Shown here: positions 8,466 through 17,130 of the stretch, piece after piece
Position numbering within the stretch: position 1 is the stretch's first letter
How the letters are laid out: the number at the start of each line of letters is the position of its first letter
Assembly: GCA_947473305.1 (NCBI GenBank)
Contig: CANJCB010000015.1
Span: 33,831 to 97,830, forward strand
DNA: 64,000 bases
Source of the DNA: Rhodospirillales bacterium
Lineage (GTDB): Bacteria > Pseudomonadota > Alphaproteobacteria > ATCC43930 > CGMCC-115725
Direction: 5' to 3'
Translations under genes and position numbers: made by a program
Notes under the pieces: model-generated
What the model saw: the letters and a program-made list of their open reading frames with translations, nothing else
Databases searched by the model: none
What the model was told of the DNA's origin: nothing

Positions 8466-9365
8466 CTAACTCCCCGGAATTATGCCCTTTGGCAGGCCGG
8501 CGGCGTAGGTCGCGATGTCGCCCGGCTTGGTGACCCAGACCTTGTCGAAGCCTGGGTGGTTCATGATGTGCTTCAGTGCTTTGCGAAGCTGCGCCAGGCG
8601 GAACGGCTGGCCCACCACGAAGGTATGAAGCGAAACGCCGCAGACGAGCGGGCGATCCTGCGACAGTTCGAGCATGGTCTCGAATTGATCGATGATCATC
8701 TGGGTGAAGTCGGTCGCCGGCTGCATGCGGCTCAGCATGATCGGGCTGTCGTTGATCTCGATCGGATAGGGAACCGACAGGATTGGGCCGGCCCGCGTCT
8801 TCATCCAGAAAGGCTGATCGTCCGCCGGCCAGTCCAAAAGATAGCTATAGCCTGCTTCCTTCAGAAGGTCGGGGGTCGCCATGCTTTCCGAGATCCAGGG
8901 ACCCATCCAGCCGTTGGGGCGGCTGCCGTGACCCTTGGTCAGGATCTCCGTCGCCTCGCGGATGAGCGCCGCCTCGCCTGCCTCGTCGAAATCGGCTTGG
9001 CGTTCGGAATTGGTAATACCGTGACCCACGATCTCATCGCCGCGTTCCCTGATCTTGGCGACGATCTGGGGATTGCGCCCGTAGATGCCGGCGTTGATGA
9101 GGTGACAGAGCGGAAGGCCCAGTTCCTTCGCCAGATCGAAAATGCGCCAGATGCCGACCCGCAAGCCGTAGTCGCGCCAGGCGAAGTTGCGCGGATCCGG
9201 TGGGGGCCCGAGGCTCGTCGGCGTGTGGCCCAGGGCGCCGCCCCAGCTGAAGGTTTCGACATTGAGCGCCACATAGAAGGCGAGGCGCTTGCCCCCGGGC
9301 CAGCTGAAATCCGGCCGTTCGGTGATCGGTGAATAGTCGTAGCGGTTATGGTCGACGAGCTTCAT
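8466..9365 (-). CDS. PuuE-like polysaccharide-deacetylase-family amidohydrolase
   Basis: A 299-residue protein of the NodB-fold group. HNRYDYSPITERPDFSWPGG, WRDYGLRVGIWRIFDLAKEL, GDEIVGHGITNSERQADFDE and GWMGPWISES match the metal-independent allantoinase PuuE and its relatives rather than true polysaccharide deacetylases. The family hydrolyses amide bonds in cyclic or linear ureides and imides. It is convergent with the TPP-enzyme gene and divergent from the amidohydrolase gene at 9528. Allantoin as substrate is not supported by neighbouring genes; another cyclic amide is as likely. Confidence 0.85.
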   Translation of the reverse strand: MKLVDHNRYDYSPITERPDFSWPGGKRLAFYVALNVETFSWGGALGHTPTSLGPPPDPRNFAWRDYGLRVGIWRIFDLAKELGLPLCHLINAGIYGRNPQIVAKIRERGDEIVGHGITNSERQADFDEAGEAALIREATEILTKGHGSRPNGWMGPWISESMATPDLLKEAGYSYLLDWPADDQPFWMKTRAGPILSVPYPIEINDSPIMLSRMQPATDFTQMIIDQFETMLELSQDRPLVCGVSLHTFVVGQPFRLAQLRKALKHIMNHPGFDKVWVTKPGDIATYAAGLPKGIIPGS

Positions 9366-9527
9366 CGGTTTCCTGTCAATCGAGGCCGACCTCAGCCGGC
9401 ATGTTCCCCGTCAGCATATCGAGCTTCTTTGGCGGGCGGAAGTCGTCCCGCCGGTCTTGCTGGACGGAAGGAAAGCAGGCATCCTCCCGATTATCGAGCC
9501 TGTACGGAATGAGATGAGGGAAGCGCC
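9366..9527. promoter_or_regulatory. Divergent promoter region, deacetylase / amidohydrolase
   Basis: A 162-base gap upstream of two divergent genes, so it must contain both promoters. It includes an imperfect inverted repeat around GGCGGGCGGAAGTCGTCCCGCC (9431-9452). No further element is recognisable. Confidence 0.35.
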
Positions 9528-10766
9528 ATGGATCTGATCGCCGATCGCGGACGCCGCGTGGCTGTCGAAGAGTTGAGCACCACAAAGCTCCTGGCGCATG
9601 CCACCCAGCAGGCGCGGGAACGCAACTACGACGACATGCTCATCGTCGACGTGGACTCCCACCACTACGAGAACGAGCATCTCGAACAGATCCTGCCTTT
9701 CATGGAGAACGAGTTCGTCAAGCAACTCGCCGTCGCCGGAGGCCGGAAGAATGTCCGCTCGGGGCTCATGGTCACCATGCCGGGCTTCCAGGACATGGGC
9801 GGGCGCGTCACCCGCTATCCTCTGCGATCGACGGAAAAGACCGGACCGGAACGGCATCGCGACATCGAGCTCGGCTACCGCTGGATGAACGCCATGGGGG
9901 TGGACTACACCTGCATGTTCCCGACCGGTATGCTCTATGTCGGCCTCCATCCCCAGAAAGAGGTCGAGGTCGAGATGTGCTGGGCCTACAACCGCTGGCT
10001 CACCGAGAAGGTGCTGCCCGAAGCGGACGGACGCATCTATTCGATGCTGTCGCTGCCGCTTTCCGATCCCGACGCGGCCTTGCGTCAGATTGAGACTTTC
10101 GGCGATCGCAAGGGTGTTGCGGGCTTCATGGTGACGAGCGTCCGGCACACGGCCGTCCACGATAACGCGAATATGAAGGTCTATCGGGCACTTGAGGAAC
10201 GCGGGCTCACGCTCTCTTTCCACGCCGGCCCGAATTGGACCGACCATACCTTCAAGAGCTGCAACCGCTTCATTTCGGCCCATGCGCTGGGCTTCGCCTT
10301 CTACAACATCCTGCATCTGACCAATTGGGTCATCAACGGCCTGGGCGAGCGCTTCCCCAAACTACCCGTGATGTGGATCGAGGCGGGGCTCGCCTGGGTC
10401 CCCTTCGTGATGCAGCGGCTTGACCACGAATATATGATGCGAAGCTGCGAGGCGCCCTTGCTGCGCAAGAAGCCCAGCGAATATATGGCCGACATGTTCT
10501 ATGCCTCCCAGCCCATGGAGATCCAGAACATGAAGGCGCTGGAATGCACCTTCGAGATGATCAACGCGGAAACGCAGCTGGTCTATTCGTCGGACTATCC
10601 CCATTGGGACTTCGACCTGCCAAGCACGATCTACGACCTGCCCTTCCTCTCGGAAAAGGCCAAGCACAATATCCTCGGCGGCAATGCGGCGCGGCTCTTC
10701 AAGCTGCCGCCCCGCAACGAGAAGCAGAAAGAAAACCTGCTCAAATACGGAAATCTGGCGGCCTGA
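9528..10766 (+). CDS. Amidohydrolase-2 family metal-dependent hydrolase/decarboxylase
   Basis: A 412-residue TIM-barrel enzyme of the ACMSD-related amidohydrolase group. The N-terminal metal motif is VDVDSHHYENEH, LSFHAGPNW supplies the barrel histidine, and YSSDYPHWDFD is the C-terminal catalytic aspartate region. The family includes decarboxylases (2-amino-3-carboxymuconate semialdehyde, gamma-resorcylate) and hydrolases. The start ATG follows GAGGGAAGCGCC. A second, shorter member lies at 18009, which argues for related steps in adjacent pathways. Confidence 0.82.
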   Translation: MDLIADRGRRVAVEELSTTKLLAHATQQARERNYDDMLIVDVDSHHYENEHLEQILPFMENEFVKQLAVAGGRKNVRSGLMVTMPGFQDMGGRVTRYPLRSTEKTGPERHRDIELGYRWMNAMGVDYTCMFPTGMLYVGLHPQKEVEVEMCWAYNRWLTEKVLPEADGRIYSMLSLPLSDPDAALRQIETFGDRKGVAGFMVTSVRHTAVHDNANMKVYRALEERGLTLSFHAGPNWTDHTFKSCNRFISAHALGFAFYNILHLTNWVINGLGERFPKLPVMWIEAGLAWVPFVMQRLDHEYMMRSCEAPLLRKKPSEYMADMFYASQPMEIQNMKALECTFEMINAETQLVYSSDYPHWDFDLPSTIYDLPFLSEKAKHNILGGNAARLFKLPPRNEKQKENLLKYGNLAA

Positions 10767-10779
10767 ACCGGGAGTCCCG

Positions 10780-11817
10780 CTAGTCGCGCGGCCCGTAATA
10801 CCAGCCGCGCAGATTGCCGTAGGTGATGGGCTCATAGAGCGGCGGCCGGTCCGGCCCCTGGCAGGTCGGCAAGACCTCGATGAGCGCATCGCCGCTCGGC
10901 CCGAAGAAAACCGGGATCGAGTAGCGGTCCACCTTATTCGTGTTGATGACCCGGTGCTTGGTCGAGAGGTATTCCTCGTTGGTCCAACGCACGATGAGGT
11001 TTCCCGTGTTGACCAGTAACGTGCCGGGCAGAATCTCCACCGCCCGCCAATGGCCGGACGGCATCCGCACCGCGAGACCCGGCACCGTCGCCTGCGCCAG
11101 GAAGGTCATCAGCGAATTGTCGGTATGCGGCGCGATCCCGTATTGGCGGTTCCCGACCTCGATCTGCGGCGGGTAATGCAGTAGCGACATCAGGAGATGG
11201 GGCGTATCGAAGAACCGGTCGAGATAGTCCGGCGGCAGATTCAGCGAGATCGACCAGAGCGGCAGGAACTGTCGGCCCAGCTTTTCGATGGCCGCATGAT
11301 AGGCCAGCAGGTTCTCGCGAAAGCCCGGCAGGTTTTCCGGCCAGACGTTGACCTTCTCCCTGGGCAGGCTCGCCCCTGCCGAACCGCCTTCCCGGTTGAT
11401 CGAGAACTTGGCATAAAGGTTCGGGCGGGCATCGGTCACGATATTGACGTTGGAACCGGGATATTCGCGATCCTCCGCGCAGCCTTGATAGCCCGACTTG
11501 AAGCTGTCGTTGTCGATATAGGGAATGCGCCGCTTGACCTCGTCCGGCAGACCGTGGAGCCGGCGCGCCTCGGCAAAAGTCTGATCGATGAGGCTCTGAG
11601 GGATCCCGTGGTTCTTTAGATAAAAGAAACCCACGGTCTTGGTGATCTCGCGCAATTTCGCCGCGACCTCCTCCCGCCCGCCGGGGCGGCCTTCGAGATA
11701 GGGCGCGAAGTCGAGGAGCGGGATTTCCTCGGTGCTGTCAGGATAATCCATGAGGGCGATGGCCGCCTCATCGTCCCGGATATCACCCCTGGGATCACGC
11801 GTCTTCACATCGGTCAT
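10780..11817 (-). CDS. Isopenicillin-N-synthase-family Fe(II) oxygenase
   Basis: A 345-residue non-heme iron enzyme with a DIOX_N domain (IPLLDFAPYLEG, then ITKTVGFFYLKNHGIP) and the double-stranded beta-helix core. The iron triad is H231, D233 (APHTDNSLM) and H288 (STKHRV). R298 in DRYSIPVFF is the 2-oxoglutarate carboxylate ligand, so it is probably a 2OG-dependent dioxygenase. A close paralogue lies at 32793. It is convergent with the amidohydrolase gene and 25 bases downstream of the aldolase gene on the same strand. Confidence 0.85.
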   Translation of the reverse strand: MTDVKTRDPRGDIRDDEAAIALMDYPDSTEEIPLLDFAPYLEGRPGGREEVAAKLREITKTVGFFYLKNHGIPQSLIDQTFAEARRLHGLPDEVKRRIPYIDNDSFKSGYQGCAEDREYPGSNVNIVTDARPNLYAKFSINREGGSAGASLPREKVNVWPENLPGFRENLLAYHAAIEKLGRQFLPLWSISLNLPPDYLDRFFDTPHLLMSLLHYPPQIEVGNRQYGIAPHTDNSLMTFLAQATVPGLAVRMPSGHWRAVEILPGTLLVNTGNLIVRWTNEEYLSTKHRVINTNKVDRYSIPVFFGPSGDALIEVLPTCQGPDRPPLYEPITYGNLRGWYYGPRD

Positions 11818-11842
11818 GGCTCATCCCTCCGATTGTCTCAGG

Positions 11843-12538
11843 TCAAAGTTTCCAGCGCGCGGCCCAGCTGTCCCAGGCGCGATTGAGCGGACTCGGCCGG
11901 ATTTCCAGGCCCTTGTCGATCTCGCCGGGGCTCAGCGCATCGACCGCGCCGAGTGCAAGAGCGCCACGCTGCTCGTCGGCGTTGCGACAGAAATAGACGG
12001 AGCGGAAAACCATCTCCTTCAAGCTGCGGCCCACATTGGTCGCGCCATGCCGCTTCATCAATACGGCCCAATGGGGGCCGAGCGCCCGGGCGAGCGAGGC
12101 CGCCTCCTCGTCCTTGACGATGAGAAGATTGGTGTCGCCGAATTCGTCGCGGCTGTCCCAGAACGGCACTTTGTGCCCGAGCGTCGCGCCCAATTGCGAG
12201 ACGGGAACGATCGCGACGCCCGAAATGCAGAAAGGCATGATCGAGGCCGCGTGATGATGGCAGATCGCGTTCACGTCGGCGCGCGCCTGATAGATCGCTC
12301 CATGGATCACCCGCTCCGAATAAAGCGGCTCGGTGGTCTTGGTCACCGGCGCCGAATTGAGCTTGTAGTCGATCACGTCCTTGGGCTCGACCAGCACCGG
12401 CGCCATGGCGGTCGAGAGCCAATAGCGGTTGGGATCGGCTGGATCGCGCATGCTCACATGACCGAAGACGTCCAGCACGCCCTCGCCCACAAGGATTCGG
12501 TTCGCCAAAGCCACCTGCGCCCTGATCTCGTAACTCAT
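11843..12538 (-). CDS. Class II aldolase/adducin-family protein
   Basis: A 231-residue zinc aldolase-fold protein. VNAICHHHAASIM supplies the metal histidines and MKRHGATNVG the third. GEGVLDVFGHVSMRD near the N-terminus is the phosphate-binding glycine-rich region of the family. Members cleave, or simply decarboxylate or epimerise, hydroxy/oxo acids. The start ATG at 12538 (MSYEIRAQ) is taken; the frame runs on upstream for a further 350 codons, but that is antisense to the CoA-transferase gene. It probably forms an operon with the oxygenase that follows. Confidence 0.87.
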   Translation of the reverse strand: MSYEIRAQVALANRILVGEGVLDVFGHVSMRDPADPNRYWLSTAMAPVLVEPKDVIDYKLNSAPVTKTTEPLYSERVIHGAIYQARADVNAICHHHAASIMPFCISGVAIVPVSQLGATLGHKVPFWDSRDEFGDTNLLIVKDEEAASLARALGPHWAVLMKRHGATNVGRSLKEMVFRSVYFCRNADEQRGALALGAVDALSPGEIDKGLEIRPSPLNRAWDSWAARWKL

Positions 12539-12688
12539 ATCGCCGTCGGACTCCCTTGTTCGATTTGAAGTGTATCGGCAATCGGCGCCAAAATCACGGA
12601 GAGCGCTTGCTCCTGTTGACGCATCCGCCGCGCGGCGGGAAGCTTGAACCGCCAAGTTTAAACTGTTGAGTTTTGCGGGAGCGTCGTC
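12539..12688. promoter_or_regulatory. Divergent promoter region, aldolase / CoA-transferase
   Basis: A 150-base gap between divergent genes. It contains the perfect palindrome AGTTTAAACT at 12655-12664, about 25 bases before the CoA-transferase ATG. It is AT-rich in an otherwise GC-rich setting and could be an operator. The GCCGCGCGGC palindrome near 12630 is the other notable repeat. Confidence 0.4.
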
Positions 12689-13876
12689 ATGAGACCCTTC
12701 GAGGGCATCCGAGTCATCGATACAACCCATGTCCTGGCCGGCCCCTTCGCGGTCTATCAATTGGCGCTCCTGGGGGCCGATGTCGTCAAGATCGAGAATC
12801 CGAAATCGCCCGACCAGGGTCGGCTGGTGGGTGGCGGTGCGGAATTCGCCGGGCGCCAGATGGGGGTCCAATACCTGACCCAGGGGGCGAACAAGAAATC
12901 GCTGACCCTGGATCTCAAGACGCCCAGAGGCCGCGAGATCCTGCGGCAACTCCTGAAGAATGCCGATGTCTTCACCGAAAACTACCGGCCTGGATCCCTG
13001 GAGGCCCTGGGCCTCGGCTACGACACGCTGAAGGAAGAGTTCCCCAGCCTCATATACTGTTCGCTCTCCGCCTTCGGTCATACCGGTCCGCGCAAGGCTC
13101 AGACCGCCTATGACAACGTTATCCAGGCCACCTCCGGCATGATGGCGAAGACCGGCACCCAGGCGACCGCACCCACTAAGGTCGGATTGCCGATCATCGA
13201 CTATGCGACCGGCCTGATGGGGGCCTTCGCTCTTTCGAGCGCCCTCTTCCAGCGCAGCCGCACCGGCAGGGGCCAGCGGATCGATGTCGCCATGTGCGAT
13301 GTCGCCCTGGCGCTCTCGACCAATTACATCATGGAATACCACCTGACCGGCGCGCCGCCGCGCCTCGAGGGCAACAACCATCCGCATTTCGCCACCAGCG
13401 GCTGCTATGAGACCAAGGCGGGGCTGCTCATGATGGGTGGGGCCAACCTGGCCCAGCAAGCGAGAATCTGGCAAGTCCTCGGCAGGCCCGAGATGGTCAA
13501 ACAGACGAACGAGGAGCGTCTCGCCGACCGCGCGAGGGAGACCTCCCTGCTCGCCGAGCTTCTCAAGGCAAGGACGGCCGACGAATGGGAAAAGCTCTTC
13601 ATGGACAACCACGTCCCCGCCGCGCGGGTGCGCCAGATGGACGAGACCCTACGCGACCCGCAATTCGCCACCCGCAACATGACCCATCACCTTGAGCATG
13701 TGCCCAGCCTCGGCCGCGATCTCACAGTGCCTGCCGGCGCCTTCACCTTCGAGCATGGCGGGCCGCGGGTGGATACGTCCCCGCCGGCGTTGGGGGAGCA
13801 AACGGATGAAATTCTGGGAGGTTTAGGCTACAGCAGGGCCGAAATCGGCCGCTTGCGCGAGGAGGGAATTATCTAG
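12689..13876 (+). CDS. Class III (CaiB/BaiF) CoA-transferase
   Basis: A 395-residue family III CoA-transferase. The opening PFEGIRVIDTTHVLAGPFA, the ADVVKIENPKSPD segment and ENYRPGSLEALGLGYD are all family signatures. D171 in GLPIIDYATGLMGA is the catalytic aspartate that forms the acyl anhydride. The enzyme moves CoA between carboxylic acids, activating an acid for degradation. Start ATG behind GCGGGAGCGTCGTC. It is divergent from the aldolase gene and so may share its control region. Confidence 0.9.
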   Translation: MRPFEGIRVIDTTHVLAGPFAVYQLALLGADVVKIENPKSPDQGRLVGGGAEFAGRQMGVQYLTQGANKKSLTLDLKTPRGREILRQLLKNADVFTENYRPGSLEALGLGYDTLKEEFPSLIYCSLSAFGHTGPRKAQTAYDNVIQATSGMMAKTGTQATAPTKVGLPIIDYATGLMGAFALSSALFQRSRTGRGQRIDVAMCDVALALSTNYIMEYHLTGAPPRLEGNNHPHFATSGCYETKAGLLMMGGANLAQQARIWQVLGRPEMVKQTNEERLADRARETSLLAELLKARTADEWEKLFMDNHVPAARVRQMDETLRDPQFATRNMTHHLEHVPSLGRDLTVPAGAFTFEHGGPRVDTSPPALGEQTDEILGGLGYSRAEIGRLREEGII

Positions 13877-13882
13877 CGGTGC

Positions 13883-14062
13883 CTATTTCCGGGTTTCGAG
13901 ATCCCGGGCCATCTTCTCGTAAAGATTGGCGAGTTCGACGAGTTCATAAAGCACGGTGCGCTCGCGCGCCTGACCGGCGAGACGCCGGAACTCGGCTGCC
14001 TTGGCTTTCAAGACCTCGGCATAGGCACGAGGCGTCCTACCGAGCGCGTCGTCGATCGTCAT
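13883..14062 (-). CDS. Small helical protein, YRRLA-type (copy 1)
   Basis: A 59-residue protein from the ATG at 14062 (MTIDDALGRTPRAY). It is predicted all-helical, with KAAEFRRLAGQARERTVLYE followed by LANLYEKMA. Short proteins with this AxEYRRLA...L.ELA..YE.MA pattern are common and uncharacterised in Alphaproteobacteria. It resembles its neighbour at 14153, suggesting tandem duplication. Convergent with the CoA-transferase gene, six bases away. No function can be assigned. Confidence 0.6.
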   Translation of the reverse strand: MTIDDALGRTPRAYAEVLKAKAAEFRRLAGQARERTVLYELVELANLYEKMARDLETRK

Positions 14063-14152
14063 GAGGTCCCTGCCATCCCAAAGGTATGTGCCGCGGGCGC
14101 ATATTATGGAACGCAACCTCGGCGAGCAATATTAACCTTAATAAAATTAACC

Positions 14153-14326
14153 TTAATTTCCGGGCGCGTCCACAGCCGGTTTCGAGATGGCCTTCGCCTC
14201 GCAGGCGGACGCGAGCCGGAACAGCTCCTCCTTGACCATTTCCATGGCAGTCAGCGAGGCCAGCCGCCGATATTCCTGCGCCCGGGCCGTCCAAGAACCG
14301 TGATGCTCACCGGATACGCCGCTCAT
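14153..14326 (-). CDS. Small helical protein, YRRLA-type (copy 2)
   Basis: A 57-residue protein from the ATG at 14326 (MSGVSGEHHGSW). The core RAQEYRRLASLTAMEMVKEE followed by LFRLASACEAKA aligns with the core of the neighbouring small protein. The C-terminus is short and proline-containing. The 90-base gap between the two contains a repeated AATTAACCTTAAT stretch (14134-14157). Unknown function. Confidence 0.55.
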   Translation of the reverse strand: MSGVSGEHHGSWTARAQEYRRLASLTAMEMVKEELFRLASACEAKAISKPAVDAPGN

Positions 14327-14405
14327 TCTGAGACCAAGACCATCCACCTGGGCGATCAGGCTAAGCGGCGGGAGTCCGGCTCGCAACACAATTTAACCGT
14401 GAATC

Positions 14406-14422
14406 GAAAGGCTTGGCCTTTC
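14406..14422. repeat. Short perfect inverted repeat upstream of importer operon
   Basis: GAAAGGC-TTG-GCCTTTC is a 7-base stem with a 3-base loop, lying in the 205-base gap between the divergent small-protein and ABC ATPase genes. It is not followed by a T-run long enough to call a terminator, so an operator or hairpin role is possible. Confidence 0.4.
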
Positions 14423-14531
14423 TTGTGCCCCTGGCAGCTGTTGGGATATCGTCACTGAATTCAATCGCCTTCATGGGGATTTGCATTCTGGTTTCGAAGC
14501 CATACTTTCTTATTCTGCCCCGGTTGCCCGG

Positions 14532-15305
14532 ATGAGCCCGCCCGTCGTTTTCGATAGCGTCGAAAAGATCTATGCCAGTTCGAAAGGCCGAATCCATGCG
14601 CTGGGCCCCGTCTCCCTGACCTTCGAGCCCATGGCGACAACCGCCATCGTCGGCCCCTCCGGTTGCGGAAAGAGCACGCTTCTCCGGCTCATGGCGGGGC
14701 TGGAACGATCAAGCCGCGGGACCATACTCGTCGGCGAGAAGCGGGTAACCGATCCCCTGACCGATGTCGGCATCGTCTTCCAGCGCGACCTGCTGCTCGA
14801 CTGGCGGACAGTCCTCGACAACACTTTGCTGCCGGCGGAACTGAAGCAGCTTCCCCGCAAGGAAATGGTTCTCCGCGCCCAATCTCTTCTTAATGAACTG
14901 GGGGTCGGCGATTTCGCCGACCGTCGCCCTTGGGAGCTTTCGGGCGGAATGCGGCAGCGCGTGGCGATCGCCCGGGCTCTGCTCTGCCATCCCTCTCTTC
15001 TCCTGCTCGACGAACCTTTCAGTGCGCTCGACGCCCTGACCCGCGACCAGATGGGCGTGATCTTGCAACGCGCTCAAGGGGCGGAGAGGGTCACGACACT
15101 TCTCATCACCCACAGCATCCAGGAAGCCGTTCTCTTGTCGGACCGGGTGCTGGTCATGTCGGGACGACCGGGGCGGGTGCTGGACGATATCGCCATACCC
15201 TTTCCCCGCCCCCGCCCCCTGAGCCTGCGCGAAAGCCCCGAGTTCGGAGCTATCGCCGGTCGTATTCGGACGCTTTTCGAACAGACGGGAGTGCTCGCGG
15301 CATGA
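14532..15305 (+). CDS. ABC importer ATPase, SsuB/TauB type (second system)
   Basis: A 257-residue ATPase: Walker A GPSGCGKSTLL, signature LSGGMRQRVAIARALL, Walker B LLLLDEPFSALD and LLITHSIQEAVLLSDR. The ATG at 14532 (MSPPVVFDS) is preferred to 14481 because homologous proteins begin close to the first beta strand; the Shine-Dalgarno is weak for both. Its stop shares ATGA with the permease start, and a binding protein follows. It powers import of an organic anion of unknown identity. Confidence 0.88.
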   Translation: MSPPVVFDSVEKIYASSKGRIHALGPVSLTFEPMATTAIVGPSGCGKSTLLRLMAGLERSSRGTILVGEKRVTDPLTDVGIVFQRDLLLDWRTVLDNTLLPAELKQLPRKEMVLRAQSLLNELGVGDFADRRPWELSGGMRQRVAIARALLCHPSLLLLDEPFSALDALTRDQMGVILQRAQGAERVTTLLITHSIQEAVLLSDRVLVMSGRPGRVLDDIAIPFPRPRPLSLRESPEFGAIAGRIRTLFEQTGVLAA

Positions 15306-16132
15306 GCGTCACCCCCATCGAACAAGGAGCTCCGCTGGCCGACGAGGAGAGCGAAAACGCTGCGACGGGAACTAATATTGCTCTGCCGCTGCTCAGCGCG
15401 ATCATTGGCCTCGGCATCTGGGAGGGCGCGGTCCGCTTTTTTGAGATGCCGACCTATCTCCTGCCGGCGCCGTCCTTGGTTGCCACCATCCTCGTACAAC
15501 GCTGGGCGATCCTGCTGGAGCAATTCGGCTATACGGCCATGGCTTCCGTGGTCGGGCTGGCTATCGGGCTGGCGCTCGGCATCGGCACCGGGACGGCCAT
15601 CTCGGCGTCCAAGATCGCGGAACGCATGCTTTACCCGTGGCTCGTCATCACCCATGCCGTCCCAAAGGTGGTCGTGGCTCCCTTGCTGCTCGTCTGGATC
15701 GGTTTCGGGGTCAAGGCGGAGATCATCTTCGTCATCATCTTCACCTTCTTTCCGATCCTGGTAAGCACTGTCACCGGTCTCAAATCCGCCGATCCCGAAT
15801 TGCTGCAACTTGTTCGCTCCATGGGCGGCCGGAAAGGCCAAACGCTACTCAAGATCCGCATCCCCGGCGCGCTTCCGAGCATATTCGCCGGCATCAAGAT
15901 CTCCGCGACACTGGCTCCCGTCGGCGCGGTGGTAGGTGAATTCGTCGCCTCCAATAAGGGGCTCGGACATCTCTTGGTTGTGGCCGTCGGAAATTTTGAC
16001 GTGCCGATCGCCTTCGCCGCCGTGACGGTCATCTCGGTTTTCGGCATCGCCATTTGGTATCTGGCAGAGCTTCTCGAGCGTTTGGCGATCCCTTGGCATG
16101 CCAGCCAGCGGACCACCATCGCCGGGACCTAA
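15302..16132 (+). CDS. ABC importer permease, SsuC/TauC type (second system)
   Basis: A 276-residue membrane protein with a charged N-terminal tail and about six transmembrane segments. The coupling loop is LLQLVRSMGGRKGQTLLKIR followed by IPGALPSIFAG. Start ATG overlaps the ATPase stop (ATGA). Only one permease is present, so this system is probably a homodimer, unlike the two-permease system at 4111-5621. Confidence 0.88.
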   Translation: MSVTPIEQGAPLADEESENAATGTNIALPLLSAIIGLGIWEGAVRFFEMPTYLLPAPSLVATILVQRWAILLEQFGYTAMASVVGLAIGLALGIGTGTAISASKIAERMLYPWLVITHAVPKVVVAPLLLVWIGFGVKAEIIFVIIFTFFPILVSTVTGLKSADPELLQLVRSMGGRKGQTLLKIRIPGALPSIFAGIKISATLAPVGAVVGEFVASNKGLGHLLVVAVGNFDVPIAFAAVTVISVFGIAIWYLAELLERLAIPWHASQRTTIAGT

Positions 16133-16152
16133 CTTTCGAACAGGGGAAATAA

Positions 16153-17130
16153 ATGCGCAGGACGATCAGAGCTGCCGCTTTGGCTATCGGCTTCGGAGGC
16201 CTTGTCGCAATTCAGCCGAGTTTGGCGGCGGACAAGGTCAATTTCGTGCTCGACTGGAGTTGGGTGGCCTATCATTCGGCCTTCCTGCTGGCGCAGGAGC
16301 GCGGCTATTACAAGGACGTCGATATCGATCTCAACCTTGAACAGGGCCGCGGTTCCGCTTCCTCCGCTCTTTTGGTGGGACAAGGCAGTTTCGACATCGC
16401 CCATATCAATATCACCAACGCCGCCCAGGCAGGTGCTAAGGGCATGCCGATCCGGACAGTCGCACTCTATCAGCACGGCACGTCTTCGGCCTTCATCGGC
16501 ATCAAGGGCAAGGTCAAGCTGGACGGACCACAATCCCTGATCGGCCTCAAGATCGGCAGCACGCCCGGCGGCTCGGATGGTTTCGCCATGGCGATCTTCC
16601 GCGAAGCCAACAAAATCCCCGAAAACAAGCTCGACATCGTGGCGCTCGACGCCAACGTGAAGACCGTGGCGCTGCTCAATGGACAGGTCGACGTGGTGAG
16701 CGGCGACAGTCATGCCTATAACGCCATTGTCCGCGGGGCGGGTAAGGAGCCGGAAATGCTCCAATTCTCGAAATATGGCGTCCCCCTGCTGGGCTTCGGC
16801 TTTGCCGCCAACGACAAATACTTTCAAAGCCATAAGGATGTGGTGAAGCGCTTCCTCGCAGCATCGAAGAAAGGTTTCGCCGAGGCGCAGAAGGATCCAG
16901 ACGGCGCCTGCGATTTAATCCAGAAGGACGGCAAGCTGCCTGGCAGCCATATGCAATGCGTCCTCTATATGACAGGACTCTTCGATCTTTCGACCCCTGC
17001 TACGGATGCGAATTGGGGCCGGATGACTGAGAAGGAATGGATCGATCTCCTGGCGACCCTGAAATCCGTTGGCCAGATCGAGAAAGAACGGCCGGTCGCC
17101 GATTACTACTCCAACGATGCGGTGCCCTGA
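16153..17130 (+). CDS. NMT1-like periplasmic solute-binding protein (second system)
   Basis: A 325-residue protein: signal peptide MRRTIRAAALAIGFGGLVAI ending at SLA-A, then VNFVLDWSWVAYHSAFLLAQ, a classical NMT1/THI5 opening. GRGSASSALLVGQGSFDIAH lines the ligand cleft. The conserved tryptophan/tyrosine pair (DWSWVAYH) is also found in pyrimidine-binding ThiY relatives, so an N-heterocycle or aromatic ligand is plausible (inference). Shine-Dalgarno AGGGGA lies six bases before the ATG. Its stop overlaps the next gene (TGATG). Confidence 0.87.
   Translation: MRRTIRAAALAIGFGGLVAIQPSLAADKVNFVLDWSWVAYHSAFLLAQERGYYKDVDIDLNLEQGRGSASSALLVGQGSFDIAHINITNAAQAGAKGMPIRTVALYQHGTSSAFIGIKGKVKLDGPQSLIGLKIGSTPGGSDGFAMAIFREANKIPENKLDIVALDANVKTVALLNGQVDVVSGDSHAYNAIVRGAGKEPEMLQFSKYGVPLLGFGFAANDKYFQSHKDVVKRFLAASKKGFAEAQKDPDGACDLIQKDGKLPGSHMQCVLYMTGLFDLSTPATDANWGRMTEKEWIDLLATLKSVGQIEKERPVADYYSNDAVP

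Noticed and set aside
11843..13612. A 589-codon minus-strand frame covering the aldolase and the opposite strand of the CoA-transferase gene
   Set aside because: Only the part from 12538 downwards matches the aldolase family; the rest is antisense to a clear CoA-transferase gene and is low-complexity, proline/arginine/glycine-rich.
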